Shown here in pieces: positions 9,163-18,446 of a DNA stretch of 56,836 nt. Under the pieces are notes generated by a model. That model worked only from the letters and a program-made list of their open reading frames with translations. It searched no databases and was not told where the DNA came from. Every line of letters begins with the position of its first letter. The first letter of the stretch is position 1. Both the position numbers and the translations under genes were made by a program. Origin of the DNA: Chitinophagales bacterium (GTDB taxonomy: Bacteria > Bacteroidota > Bacteroidia > Chitinophagales > JADIYW01). The stretch lies in the NCBI GenBank assembly GCA_017984135.1, contig JAGNZZ010000015.1, forward strand, positions 1-56,836, written 5' to 3'.

Positions 9163-10177
9163 TTTTTATATCGAGCCATTTTTTTCGGTAGGTAATAAAA
9201 ATATCCAATAAAAATAAAAAGAATGCTAAAGCCAAGAAATATTGGAATTGTTCTACAAAATCTGTGAATACTTTATCATTAATCGTTTTTGTTTCAATTT
9301 TAGAAATGTCTTTTGAAAGAAAATCTGCGACTTGTTTGGTATTGTCTAAGGTATAATAATTTCCATTTCCTGCTTTTGCCAACGCTTGAAGCATATTAGC
9401 GTTGGTTTTCGTAATAATAGCTTGACCATTTTCGTCTTTTTTTGTATCAATAATTTTACCGAATTGGTCGTATATTGGGATAGTTCCACCAGATGGAGTT
9501 CCAACGCCAATCGTAAAAACTTTAGTACCATCAGAGGCTAATTCTTCTGCTTTATCAATAGCATTTTCTTCATGATCTTCACCATCTGTAATGACTATTA
9601 TTGCTTTGTGTTTTTTATCTGTTTGGTTAAATGCATTTTCCGATTTTTCTAATGCATCAGTAATAACAGTTCCTTGAGTAGGAACAGACTGTGTATTAAT
9701 CGCTTTCAAATACAACATCAACGAAGAATAATCAACCGTAAGTGGCATTTGCAAATAAGCATTTCCGGCGAAGATGACTAAGCCAACGCGATCGCCATCT
9801 AATTTCTTTAATAAAGATTGGATGAGTAATTTTGATTTTTCCAAACGAGAAGGTGCAATATCTTGCGACAGCATACTATTTGAGACATCGAGAGCAATCA
9901 TCACATCAATACCTTTGCGTTCTACTTTTTCCATTTTGGTGCCCATTTGTGGTTGAGCTAAAGCCAAAATCAATAAACATAAAATTAAATTAAATAAGAT
10001 GAACTTAATCCAAGATTTTTTTTCATTTCTATTCGGCATTAACCGTTTTATCAAATCTACATTTCCAATTTTTTTAAGTTGTTGGTGTGTTTGATATTGA
10101 ACATAAAAATAGATCGCTATTATTATTGGAATAAATAACAACAGGAATAAAAATTCTTTATGTTCAAAACGTAGCAT
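9152..10177 (-). CDS. batB: BatB: von Willebrand factor A membrane protein
   Basis: 341 aa. Two N-terminal membrane helices (about residues 8-26 and 57-75), a VWA domain with an intact MIDAS motif D-V-S-N-S in I-A-L-D-V-S-N-S-M, T-D-G-E-D-H-E-E-N-A for the later metal ligand, and a C-terminal membrane helix near residue 315. BatA and BatB are paired VWA proteins thought to form an inner-membrane complex with their domains facing the periplasm. It lies 36 bp after batA and overlaps batC by 11 bp. Confidence 0.92.
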   Translation of the reverse strand: MLRFEHKEFLFLLLFIPIIIAIYFYVQYQTHQQLKKIGNVDLIKRLMPNRNEKKSWIKFILFNLILCLLILALAQPQMGTKMEKVERKGIDVMIALDVSNSMLSQDIAPSRLEKSKLLIQSLLKKLDGDRVGLVIFAGNAYLQMPLTVDYSSLMLYLKAINTQSVPTQGTVITDALEKSENAFNQTDKKHKAIIVITDGEDHEENAIDKAEELASDGTKVFTIGVGTPSGGTIPIYDQFGKIIDTKKDENGQAIITKTNANMLQALAKAGNGNYYTLDNTKQVADFLSKDISKIETKTINDKVFTDFVEQFQYFLALAFFLFLLDIFITYRKKWLDIKNEK

Positions 10178-10213
10178 ATCAGATTAAATAATTATTTTCT
10201 TGTTTTAATTTTA

Positions 10214-11221
10214 TCATGACAATATAGATTTAAAGTATGTTTTAGATAAAATAAATTCTGCCAGTAAACAAAATAATGCTAAAAATAAAAACAAGTGGTA
10301 TCGTTCGCTTTTCCGATGATAGTTGCTTATTTTAATTTTAGATTTTTCCAATTTATCTATTTTTTTATACACATCTTTCAAGGAGTTATTTCCGGTAGCA
10401 CGAAAATAATTTCCACCGGTTTCGGTCGCAATTTTTTTCAAAAGTGGTTCGTCTATTTGTACTGGATAATTTTGATAAAATGTTTTCCCATTTTGATCTT
10501 TCACCGGATAAGGTGCCATACCGTTTTTACCTACACCAATTGTATATACACGAATGTCGAAACTTTTCGCCATTTTAATAGCAGTATATGGGTCAATATA
10601 TCCCATATTATTAACGCCATCCGTCATAAGAATAATCACTTTAGTTTTGGATTTACTTTCTTTTAAACGAGCCACTGCGGTGGACAAGCCCATACCGATG
10701 GCTGTGCCATCTTCCACCATACCGCTATGTATATCTTTAAATAAATTTAAGAGTACTTGATGGTTTATGGTTATTGGACATTGCGTAAAACTTTCACCAG
10801 AAAACACCACCAATCCAATTCGATCGTTTTTGCGTTCTTTAATGAACTGCATGGCTACTTTTTTTGCTGCTTCTAATCTATCTGGTTCAAAATCTTTTGC
10901 CAACATAGAGCCTGAAATATCTAATGATAAAACGATGTCAATACCTTGTGTAGAAATTTCACTTTCTGATAATGAACTTTGTGGTCTTGCCATTGCAATT
11001 ACTAGAAAAACGAAAGTGGCAATTTTAAATACTGGTAAATATTTAAATAATTTTATTTTAAATGAAGTTGAATCAGAAAAAATATTTCCTTCTTGAGGAA
11101 TAGTAAATGATGGAAAAAAAGTGGTGTGTTTATAATAAAACCAATACATCAAAATAGGCAACAACAACAATAACCAAAAGAAATTAGGATGTGCAAATGT
11201 GTATGGAAAAAAATTAGTCAT
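10214..11221 (-). CDS. batA: BatA: von Willebrand factor A membrane protein
   Basis: 335 aa with the same plan as BatB: N-terminal helices at about residues 13-27 and 61-79, VWA with MIDAS D-I-S-G-S in L-S-L-D-I-S-G-S-M, M-T-D-G-V-N-N, and a C-terminal helix (L-F-L-F-L-A-L-F-C-L-L-A). The MIDAS residues are complete, so metal-dependent ligand binding is expected. It starts 27 bp after the DUF4381-like gene. Confidence 0.92.
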   Translation of the reverse strand: MTNFFPYTFAHPNFFWLLLLLPILMYWFYYKHTTFFPSFTIPQEGNIFSDSTSFKIKLFKYLPVFKIATFVFLVIAMARPQSSLSESEISTQGIDIVLSLDISGSMLAKDFEPDRLEAAKKVAMQFIKERKNDRIGLVVFSGESFTQCPITINHQVLLNLFKDIHSGMVEDGTAIGMGLSTAVARLKESKSKTKVIILMTDGVNNMGYIDPYTAIKMAKSFDIRVYTIGVGKNGMAPYPVKDQNGKTFYQNYPVQIDEPLLKKIATETGGNYFRATGNNSLKDVYKKIDKLEKSKIKISNYHRKSERYHLFLFLALFCLLAEFILSKTYFKSILS

Positions 11222-11248
11222 TATTCAAATTAAAATAGCTTACATTAT

Positions 11249-12253
11249 TTATGCGTGTTTGTTTTTATCAATTTTCTCTGCTTCAATTAATTTTGTTTTC
11301 TCAATAAAATCTTTAATAATTTTAAGCGCATTTTCATTATCCATAAAGTCGGGTTGTGCTTTGGCAAATTTCACGAAATCGCTCAACATCAATACTTCAT
11401 TTAATTCTGTTTTTAAACTTTGTTTTAGAATGCCTTTATGCATCGATGACATCAGTTCATCTGTTGTTTTTTCCATTGCTGGAATTTTATACCTCAATTC
11501 TATATAAGTGCGCGCAATATCGGTTAATTCGGAATAATAATTTTTAATTTCTCCACCTTGCCATAATTTTTTTTGCTGGAGTTTATCTAATTCTTTAAAT
11601 GCCCAAACATGTGGTGGAAGTGTATATTTTTCATCAATGGGTTTTTGTTTTTTCTTTCTATAATACATAAAATACCAAACCAATCCTCCAATTAAAATGG
11701 TGAGCAATAAAGCACCGATGATGTAAGGCATTACTTCTTTAAATGTATATGGAATTTTTAGTGGCTCTTTTATGTCTTTAATATCTTTTGTGGTATCAAT
11801 TTTTACACCGGCAACGTGCACTAAAATCGGTTCCGATGTGATGGTATCTAAGGTGCCTTTGTTTTCAACGACAAACTGAAATTGAGGCAGTACTATTTTT
11901 CCAGTATCAAAAACAACTAAGTTGACGAGTTGATGATATTCAAATTGATTGCCATTTTTTATAGTATCTATAGGTGTGAAATTGGCAACTTCAATGGTTT
12001 CAGAAATAGAATCTTTTAAATTGGGAAATGCCACTCTATTATTTGCAGTCGATGAAACAAATAAATCTACCGGAATCCAATCGCCAATTAGATATTCTTT
12101 TTCTTTGGTGCTAGCACTTGCACTTTGTGCGACTACATTTATTGAATTAAAAATAAGTAAACAAGAAAAACAAAATACACTAAAATACAAGTGCATACTG
12201 TTCCTCTTTAGAAACTTATTTTTTGTATGTATTTTATGTAAAATTTTATTCAT
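11249..12253 (-). CDS. DUF4381-like Bat-operon membrane protein
   Basis: 334 aa. A signal segment ends near V-V-A-Q-S; an internal ATG at 12196 (M20) gives a more typical signal peptide and is a real alternative start. It contains a periplasmic beta domain (residues 45-155), one membrane helix at about 175-195 (I-G-A-L-L-L-T-I-L-I-G-G), and a cytoplasmic helical domain with L-P-P-H-V-W-A-F-K-E-L-D-K-L and Y-Y-S-E-L-T-D-I-A-R-T-Y-I-E, characteristic of the gene between the DUF58 protein and BatA. Function unknown. Confidence 0.78.
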   Translation of the reverse strand: MNKILHKIHTKNKFLKRNSMHLYFSVFCFSCLLIFNSINVVAQSASASTKEKEYLIGDWIPVDLFVSSTANNRVAFPNLKDSISETIEVANFTPIDTIKNGNQFEYHQLVNLVVFDTGKIVLPQFQFVVENKGTLDTITSEPILVHVAGVKIDTTKDIKDIKEPLKIPYTFKEVMPYIIGALLLTILIGGLVWYFMYYRKKKQKPIDEKYTLPPHVWAFKELDKLQQKKLWQGGEIKNYYSELTDIARTYIELRYKIPAMEKTTDELMSSMHKGILKQSLKTELNEVLMLSDFVKFAKAQPDFMDNENALKIIKDFIEKTKLIEAEKIDKNKHA

Positions 12254-12274
12254 TACTCGTATTTACATTTCAAT

Positions 12275-13141
12275 TTATGCTCGTTTTTTAAAGAAGTTCA
12301 TTAATATATGAACATAAGATTGTGCTGTATTAATTCTTAATTTATCCGCTCCGGCTTTGACAAAACTATTCTCATAATTTTTATCAAATAGAGTAGCTCT
12401 TTGTGCGTATGCTGTTCTAGTTGTGGCATGGTTGGTATCTATCCATTTGGTTTTTCCGGTTTCTACATCTTTTACTTGTAATAAACCAATATTGGGCAAT
12501 TCTAAATCTAGATTATCATACACTTTTATGCCAATAACATCGTGTTTCTTGGCAATGTGGCGCAATTCATCGGCATAATCATCATCTAAAAAATCAGATA
12601 GAACAAAGGCTATACTCTTTCGTTTCACCATGTTGTTGAAATTCTCCAAGGCTAATGATATGTTGGTTTTATGGCTCTTAGGTTCAAAATTGAGTACTTC
12701 GCGAATGATACGTAGAATATGTGATTTTCCTTTTTTAGGAGGAATAAATAATTCAATTTCATCACTAAAAAAAAGCACACCTACTTTGTCATTATTTTGT
12801 ATAGCAGAAAACGCCAATACGCCGGCTATTTCAGCAATAATTTCATTTTTAAGTTGATTTTGAGTACCAATAAAAGATGATTTACTTACATCAATTAGCA
12901 TCATAATGGTCAGCTCTCTTTCTTCTTCAAATATTTTGACATAAGGATGTTGAAAGCGTGCTGTTACATTCCAATCAATGTTGCGAACATCATCGCCATA
13001 TTGATATTCGCGCACTTCACTAAAGGACATTCCACGACCTTTAAAAGCAGAATGATACTCACCCGAAAATATATGATTGGTCAAGCCTTTAGTCTTGATT
13101 TCGATTTTTCGTACTTTTTTTAAGAGTTCGTTTACTTCCAT
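12275..13141 (-). CDS. DUF58 family protein of the MoxR/Bat system
   Basis: 288 aa from ATG 13141; the frame extends 18 codons upstream to 13195, but homologues begin like M-E-V-N-E-L-L-K-K-V. It carries the DUF58 core R-N-I-D-W-N-V-T-A-R and V-K-I-F-E-E-E-R-E, and a VWA-like strand with D-V-S-K-S. DUF58 proteins are encoded directly after MoxR AAA ATPases and are thought to be their substrates or adaptors. It follows moxR by 79 bp. Confidence 0.88.
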   Translation of the reverse strand: MEVNELLKKVRKIEIKTKGLTNHIFSGEYHSAFKGRGMSFSEVREYQYGDDVRNIDWNVTARFQHPYVKIFEEERELTIMMLIDVSKSSFIGTQNQLKNEIIAEIAGVLAFSAIQNNDKVGVLFFSDEIELFIPPKKGKSHILRIIREVLNFEPKSHKTNISLALENFNNMVKRKSIAFVLSDFLDDDYADELRHIAKKHDVIGIKVYDNLDLELPNIGLLQVKDVETGKTKWIDTNHATTRTAYAQRATLFDKNYENSFVKAGADKLRINTAQSYVHILMNFFKKRA

Positions 13142-13220
13142 TTTTATAGATTTGAGATGAATAGAAATAAGATTTGAGAGCTGTACATCTTCCAATCTCT
13201 TTTCTCTAATCTAGATTTTG

Positions 13221-14213
13221 TTAAGGTACTTCTACTCTATTTAAAATCGTATCAATAATATGTTCTTGGGTGATATTTTCTGCTTCAGCTTCGTAGGTGA
13301 TACCAATTCTATGGCGCAACACATCATGCGCCACTGCACGAACATCTTCTGGAATCACATATCCTCGTCTTTTGATGAATGCATACGCTTTAGAAGCCAT
13401 TGCCAAGCTGATGCTGGCACGTGGCGAACCACCATAACTGATAAGGTGTTTTAAATTATCAATCTTATATTTTGAAGCATCTCTCGTAGCAAAGATGATG
13501 TCTAAAATATATTTTTCAATTTTTTCATCCATATATACTTGACGAACAGTATCACGTGCTTGCAAGATGGTGGAAGCAGTAATTACCGGTTTAATATTTG
13601 GATTTAAGCCGGCTACATTTTGACGCATAATTTGTCGCTCGTCTTCAAATTCCGGATAGGAAATTTTCACTTTCAACATAAAGCGATCGACTTGTGCTTC
13701 CGGCAAATTGTAAGTACCTTCTTGTTCTATTGGATTTTGAGTTGCCATTACTAAAAATGGTTCTTCCAATTTATAGGTAGTATCGCCTAATGTAACCATG
13801 CGTTCTTGCATGGATTGCAATAAGGCGCTTTGTACTTTTGCTGGCGCACGATTGATTTCATCGGCCAATAAAAAATTTGAAAAAACTGGTCCTTTTTTAA
13901 CTTCAAAATTTCCTTTTGCTTGATTATAAATCATTGTACCCAAAATATCTGCTGGCAATAAATCTGGTGTAAATTGTATGCGTGAGAATTTAGTATCAAT
14001 GGCATCAGAAAGTGATTTGATGGCCAATGTTTTTGCCAAACCAGGAACACCTTCTAAAAGAATATGTCCTTGTGACAGCAAAGCTATCATCAAACGTTCC
14101 AACATGTATTTTTGACCAACAATGGATTTGCTGATTTCATTATTTAAAACTTCTAAAAAAATGCTGTCGTTCTGGATTTTTTCGTTTAATGCTTTTATGT
14201 CGATAGATTCCAT
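13221..14213 (-). CDS. MoxR-family AAA+ ATPase
   Basis: 330 aa. Walker A G-V-P-G-L-A-K-T, Walker B F-L-L-A-D-E-I-N-R-A, sensor 1 M-A-T-Q-N-P and the lid segment G-G-S-P-R-A-S-I are all present, so the ATPase should be active. MoxR proteins act as chaperone-like ATPases on VWA partners, and this one heads the eight-gene Bat operon. A TAnnTTTG motif lies 21 bases before the ATG. Confidence 0.93.
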   Translation of the reverse strand: MESIDIKALNEKIQNDSIFLEVLNNEISKSIVGQKYMLERLMIALLSQGHILLEGVPGLAKTLAIKSLSDAIDTKFSRIQFTPDLLPADILGTMIYNQAKGNFEVKKGPVFSNFLLADEINRAPAKVQSALLQSMQERMVTLGDTTYKLEEPFLVMATQNPIEQEGTYNLPEAQVDRFMLKVKISYPEFEDERQIMRQNVAGLNPNIKPVITASTILQARDTVRQVYMDEKIEKYILDIIFATRDASKYKIDNLKHLISYGGSPRASISLAMASKAYAFIKRRGYVIPEDVRAVAHDVLRHRIGITYEAEAENITQEHIIDTILNRVEVP

Positions 14214-14234
14214 ATTTCAATTTTTGAATAGGTA

Positions 14235-14242
14235 CAAATTTA
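14235..14242 (-). promoter_or_regulatory. Bacteroidota -7 element TAAATTTG for the Bat operon
   Basis: Exact TAnnTTTG on the minus strand, 21 bases upstream of the moxR ATG. Probable single promoter for moxR through batE. Confidence 0.55.
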
Positions 14243-14310
14243 AAACGCTAAATACTTATGTTATTTGATATATTGTTAAATTATGTTAGCTGTTTAGTTT
14301 TCTTTACAAA

Positions 14311-14340
14311 TAAAAAAAACCACAACAAGTGCTGTGGTTT
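14311..14340 (-). terminator. Rho-independent terminator after the DUF3078 gene
   Basis: Stem AAACCACA/TGTGGTTT at 14317-14324 and 14333-14340 around an 8-base loop. On the minus strand the stem runs into a T tract. It lies 26 bases after the DUF3078 stop and insulates the Bat promoter. Confidence 0.8.
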
Positions 14341-14366
14341 TTTCTGATTTATTTTTTTGGAGAAAA

Positions 14367-15395
14367 CTATATTTTTTTAGCCTTTGCTCCTTTCGATTTG
14401 CTGTAATTCATTTGGTAGGACAAACCTACGCCAATGATATCTCTAAATTGAACTTTTGATGTTTTTATATTTGGATTATCTGTTGGGAAAGTAATATCAT
14501 TATCCCAAATTAAATGCATAAATACACTTGCTGATAAAAATTTATTTACTTTTAATCCGAGTGTTGTTTGCCAATCTACATCAAAATTTCTTCTGTAATG
14601 AGCATTGCTTTCGCGTGGCAATGTGGCATCAAATGGATCTTTTGAAGCACGTAAATAATTTTTATACACTTTAAGAACAGACAAAATACTAATATTTTGT
14701 TTCCAAAAATCTTGTTTGTATGTCGCAATTAAAACAGCACCAAATTCTCGTTTTAATTTAGATGGATAAATATTTCCGAATGTGTTTAATTGGGCAATAT
14801 CATCTGCTGCTACATAGGTTACTTTAGCGGCAATTGGAGAAAAGAATAATGAAAAATATTTTACCGGTACATAATCTAAACCGATAGCACCTTCAAAAAC
14901 CAAAGGAGATGCAGCGCGTGAGATTACATATTTTGCGGTATCTGTATAATTGTAAGAATTGGAAAATTGGGAACGCAAATCAGCATAAGTAGCGAAATAA
15001 AGTGGTTTATAAATTCTATATCCATACTTTGCAAAAACTTCCCAACGATCGGCATTTTTACGCATTTTATATTGGTCACCTTTGGTGAATTGCAAGCCAT
15101 ATTCAGCAGCTGCCCACATTTGTAAAAGGTGATTATTTTTTTTGTAATCGGCAAAAAAGCGCATGTTAAATAACAATGAGAAAGAGTTGGTTCCGCCGGC
15201 AGCCCAGTTTTTAAATCCGGCTTGGTTAAACGTAACGCCACCAATACCACCAAATTTCCAACCATCGGTAGTGTCTTCTAATTTTTTCTTTTCATCTGCA
15301 GATAAGGCTTCACCTTTAATTGTTTTTTCTACTTGTGCAAATGTAGTTGCAAATAAGCAACCTATACATACGAGTGTAAATAGTAATTTTTTCAT
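14367..15395 (-). CDS. DUF3078 outer-membrane protein
   Basis: 342 aa. The signal peptide ends T-T-F-A-Q. It carries the family signature F-N-Q-A-G-F-K-N-W-A-A-G-G-T-N-S near residue 56 and a barrel of aromatic-rich strands, for example F-R-D-I-G-V-G-L-S-Y near the C-terminus. DUF3078 proteins are Bacteroidota outer-membrane barrels of unknown transport role. Two TAnnTTTG motifs precede it (15431-15438 and 15471-15478). Confidence 0.85.
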   Translation of the reverse strand: MKKLLFTLVCIGCLFATTFAQVEKTIKGEALSADEKKKLEDTTDGWKFGGIGGVTFNQAGFKNWAAGGTNSFSLLFNMRFFADYKKNNHLLQMWAAAEYGLQFTKGDQYKMRKNADRWEVFAKYGYRIYKPLYFATYADLRSQFSNSYNYTDTAKYVISRAASPLVFEGAIGLDYVPVKYFSLFFSPIAAKVTYVAADDIAQLNTFGNIYPSKLKREFGAVLIATYKQDFWKQNISILSVLKVYKNYLRASKDPFDATLPRESNAHYRRNFDVDWQTTLGLKVNKFLSASVFMHLIWDNDITFPTDNPNIKTSKVQFRDIIGVGLSYQMNYSKSKGAKAKKI

Positions 15396-15470
15396 TTTTA
15401 TCTAATTTTAAATACTAGTTGTAGGACGAACAAAAATAGTTGCTCGTTGCATAAACGTGTTTTAATGTTG

Positions 15471-15478
15471 CAAAGGTA
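15471..15478 (-). promoter_or_regulatory. Bacteroidota -7 element TACCTTTG
   Basis: Exact TAnnTTTG, 75 bases upstream of the DUF3078 ATG. A second exact match, TATTTTTG, lies at 15431-15438, 35 bases from the ATG. Confidence 0.5.
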
Positions 15479-15480
15479 GG

Positions 15481-15502
15481 ACGATAAAGTTAAAGTTATC
15501 GT
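15481..15502 (-). terminator. Possible hairpin terminator after the dipeptidyl peptidase gene
   Basis: Stem ACGATAA/TTATCGT with loop AGTTAAAG, 44 bases after the peptidase stop on the minus strand and abutting the next promoter motif. There is no T run, so this is weak. Confidence 0.35.
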
Positions 15503-15546
15503 TATATATTACTGCTCATTTAGTTGTGCTATTATTAATAAAAATG

Positions 15547-17706
15547 TTATTTAAGGGTTTCGTTTAAATATTGAAACATTTTTAGGTACAAATCATATCT
15601 AGTTTTATTATTTCCAATGCCATGAGCGCCATCCGGATATATATAGAATCGGTAAGACTTATTGGCATCGTTCAATGCTTTTATGAGTGCTAAACTATGC
15701 TGAAGTTGAACATTTTCATCGGCGGTTCCGTGTACCAACATAAAATTTCCTTTTAGTTTTTCGGCAGCTGAAATGGGATTAAATTGGCTATACCCTTTTG
15801 GATTCTCCTCAGGCGTGCGCATATATCTTTCTGTATAAACATTATCGTATAAATTCCAATCGGTTACCGGAGCCACTGCAATGGCGGTTTTAAACGCAGT
15901 GTTTGAATTAAACAAACAATTGGCGGCCATAAATCCACCATAGCTCCATCCAAAAATGGCCATTTTATTATTATCTATAAAAGGTAAATTCCCAAAATAA
16001 ATTGCAGCTTTGGTTTGGTCGTCAGTTTCTAATTTTCCCAATTGCAGAAAGGTAGATTTTTTAAAGACACTTCCTTTTCCGTTTGTTCCACGATTATCAA
16101 CACAAGCTACAACATAGCCTTGTTCTGCTAAAAAATTAAAAAATAATTCTAACGTTGATGGCCATTTGTTCTTTACTTCTTGGCTATGTGGACCACCATA
16201 TACATACATCAATAAAGGATATTTTTTAGTGCTATCGAATTGATTAGGTTTTATCATCCATGCATTTAATTCATTTTCATTTATGTTTAATTTTAAAAAT
16301 TCTTTTTTGGGAATTTTTGAGGTCAATTTTTGAAGGGTATTATTAGATAAAATAACTGCATTATTTTTTGAACTTGTTTGTACAATGCTTGCTGATGGAG
16401 GAATGGTATCCGAGGAAAATGTATGAATAAAAAAAGAAGCATCCTTGGAGAATATAGCATCGTTAACTCCATTATTTACAGATAGTTTTGTCTTTACTTT
16501 TGTTTCATAATTTACGCTAAATATGGCAGATTCAATCTCATTTCCTTCGTTACTTTGGTAGTAAATTGTTTTTAATTTTTCATCTATGCAATAGATTTTT
16601 GACACTTCAAAATTTCCATTCGTGATTTGCAAACCATGTTTACCATTTTCGTCATAATGATAAATATGATTGAAGCCATCGTTTTCTGAAAGTATAAAAA
16701 AGGATTTATCAGTAAGAAACTGGATGGAAGTTGGGATATCAATATATTGATTTGATGTTTCAAGGTATAATTGTTTCCAATGTTTTGTTTTTAAGTTATA
16801 CGAAATCAATTGCAATGTGTCTTGGTGGCGATTGAGTAACATGGCTACAACTTCGTTTTTATTCCAATAAATACGAGGAATATATTCATACGAAAAAGGG
16901 ATTTTTATGTGTGTATTTTTTTTTGTTTTTAAATCGAAATACCATAAAGAAACTTTGGCGTTTTGTGTGCCTACTTTTGGATATTTATACGAAAAATGAT
17001 AAGGATATTGTGCTTCGCCATAAATGGGAATCGTAAAATCATTTACTTCTTTTTCATCAAATTTCAAATAGGCAATTCTATTGCTTTCATTATTCCACTC
17101 ATAGGCTCTTTTTAATTCTAATTCTTCTTCATATACCCAATCACTTTTGCCATTTATTATTTTATTCCATTCTCCATCTTGTGTTATCTTTGTTTCTGTA
17201 TTCGATTCAATAGTTTTATAAAACAAATCGTTTCCTTTTACAAAAGCGATATATTTATCGTTCGGCGAAAAAGTAGGATAAAATTGCGCTGCATCACTTA
17301 AACTAGTGAATTTTCCACTTACATTACCAATTAGATAATTACATGATTTTGAATAACGATATAGCTGGCTACAAGAATTACTAACAAGAAAATGTTTATC
17401 TAAATTAGAGAATTGAAGATTATTCAATTTATCTGTATTTATTGCTGTTTCCTTTTGAAATAAAGACAAGTAAATTGTTTGTTGAAGCTCATTTTGTGTT
17501 GAATAAAAATTAATTACTTTCCCTTTATCTGAAGATTTCAAAATTGCAAATTGTGATTTTGTATGTACGAATTGAATGTCTTCTAGTTTATTTTCCGCAT
17601 ACTTATTTTCTAAAAAAATAGTTTCTAGGTTCAATTGCGAAAATCCCAATTTATGGATAGTAAAAAATATAAATAATGCTAGTATTTTTACACCATGTCT
17701 GTTCAT
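15547..17706 (-). CDS. Dipeptidyl peptidase IV, family S9B, secreted
   Basis: 719 aa from ATG 17706. Removes Xaa-Pro dipeptides from peptide N-termini, probably in the periplasm. A signal helix ends near K-L-G-F-S-Q. The N-terminal beta-propeller carries the substrate-anchoring Glu pair in V-Y-E-E-E-L. The C-terminal alpha/beta hydrolase has nucleophile S588 in G-W-S-Y-G-G-F, Asp in G-T-A-D-E-N and His in D-G-A-H-G-I-G. Start choice: the frame could begin at ATG 17721 or TTG 17724, but a -7 element TACCTTTG occupies 17722-17729, which would place the transcript start inside those codons. Confidence 0.93.
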   Translation of the reverse strand: MNRHGVKILALFIFFTIHKLGFSQLNLETIFLENKYAENKLEDIQFVHTKSQFAILKSSDKGKVINFYSTQNELQQTIYLSLFQKETAINTDKLNNLQFSNLDKHFLVSNSCSQLYRYSKSCNYLIGNVSGKFTSLSDAAQFYPTFSPNDKYIAFVKGNDLFYKTIESNTETKITQDGEWNKIINGKSDWVYEEELELKRAYEWNNESNRIAYLKFDEKEVNDFTIPIYGEAQYPYHFSYKYPKVGTQNAKVSLWYFDLKTKKNTHIKIPFSYEYIPRIYWNKNEVVAMLLNRHQDTLQLISYNLKTKHWKQLYLETSNQYIDIPTSIQFLTDKSFFILSENDGFNHIYHYDENGKHGLQITNGNFEVSKIYCIDEKLKTIYYQSNEGNEIESAIFSVNYETKVKTKLSVNNGVNDAIFSKDASFFIHTFSSDTIPPSASIVQTSSKNNAVILSNNTLQKLTSKIPKKEFLKLNINENELNAWMIKPNQFDSTKKYPLLMYVYGGPHSQEVKNKWPSTLELFFNFLAEQGYVVACVDNRGTNGKGSVFKKSTFLQLGKLETDDQTKAAIYFGNLPFIDNNKMAIFGWSYGGFMAANCLFNSNTAFKTAIAVAPVTDWNLYDNVYTERYMRTPEENPKGYSQFNPISAAEKLKGNFMLVHGTADENVQLQHSLALIKALNDANKSYRFYIYPDGAHGIGNNKTRYDLYLKMFQYLNETLK

Positions 17707-17721
17707 CAAAATTATTTTCAT

Positions 17722-17729
17722 CAAAGGTA
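17722..17729 (-). promoter_or_regulatory. Bacteroidota -7 element TACCTTTG that decides the peptidase start
   Basis: Exact TAnnTTTG on the minus strand, one base from ATG 17721 and 15 bases from ATG 17706. The position favours 17706. Confidence 0.55.
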
Positions 17730-17763
17730 CATTTTTACAAATGATGTTTCTCCTCGTTTCAGC

Positions 17764-18444
17764 ATGTGTAAAGTAGTAATCCTTTTAGTTTTATGTTGTT
17801 GGAATTTTTCTAGCCTATTTGCTCAGGTTGAAATATATGATGAGCCTGTGCGAATAATGGATACATTAGAAAGGTCATCAAATACAAAGAAAACTACAGA
17901 AAAGAAGTCGAAAAAAGAAATTGAAAATGAACGCTATGATGCGTTAACCGATATTGAGAAGAAAAAAGAAAAATTAAATCGCCTTAGAATTGGTGGAAAT
18001 TTTGGGTTTCAATTTGGTGATTACACCTATGTTAACCTATCGCCAACGGTTGGTTATATGGCGGTAAAAGAAAGATTAGAAGTTGGTGGTGGCCCGATTT
18101 TTATTTTTCAACGTTATCGTTATGCATACAATCAGGCTGTACGTTCATTTATTTATGGTGCAGATGTTTATTCACGTGGATTCGTTTATAAAGGATTGTT
18201 TTTAGAAGCACGATATGATCCGGTGAACAAACCAAGTTATAAAAATTTAAGCAATCGTTTGTGGGTACATCATTTACTTTTGGGTGCTGGTTATGCGGCA
18301 TCAATCGGCAAAATTGGCGTATTTAATATTTCTGTTTTGTATAATGTATTAGATAACGATGAATCCATTTATCAAGGTACATTTAGCAGTAAAGTTCCAT
18401 TGATAATCAATATGGGATTTGGCTTTGGTGTTGGTGGAAAATAA
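17764..18444 (+). CDS. Secreted beta-barrel-like protein
   Basis: 226 aa from ATG 17764. The frame extends to 17695, but the upstream 23 residues are not signal-like and overlap the divergent peptidase start. From M-C-K-V-V the signal peptide ends S-L-F-A-Q. A Lys/Glu-rich, probably helical, segment (residues 40-75) is followed by glycine/aromatic strands (G-G-N-F-G-F-Q-F-G-D-Y, and G-F-G-F-G-V-G-G-K at the end). No named family. The stop is two bases from the convergent DUF998 stop. Confidence 0.7.
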   Translation: MCKVVILLVLCCWNFSSLFAQVEIYDEPVRIMDTLERSSNTKKTTEKKSKKEIENERYDALTDIEKKKEKLNRLRIGGNFGFQFGDYTYVNLSPTVGYMAVKERLEVGGGPIFIFQRYRYAYNQAVRSFIYGADVYSRGFVYKGLFLEARYDPVNKPSYKNLSNRLWVHHLLLGAGYAASIGKIGVFNISVLYNVLDNDESIYQGTFSSKVPLIINMGFGFGVGGK

Positions 18445-18446
18445 GT

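Noticed and set aside
10295..10666. 123-codon plus-strand frame opposite batA
   Set aside because: Phe/Ile-rich by-product of AT-rich antisense reading.
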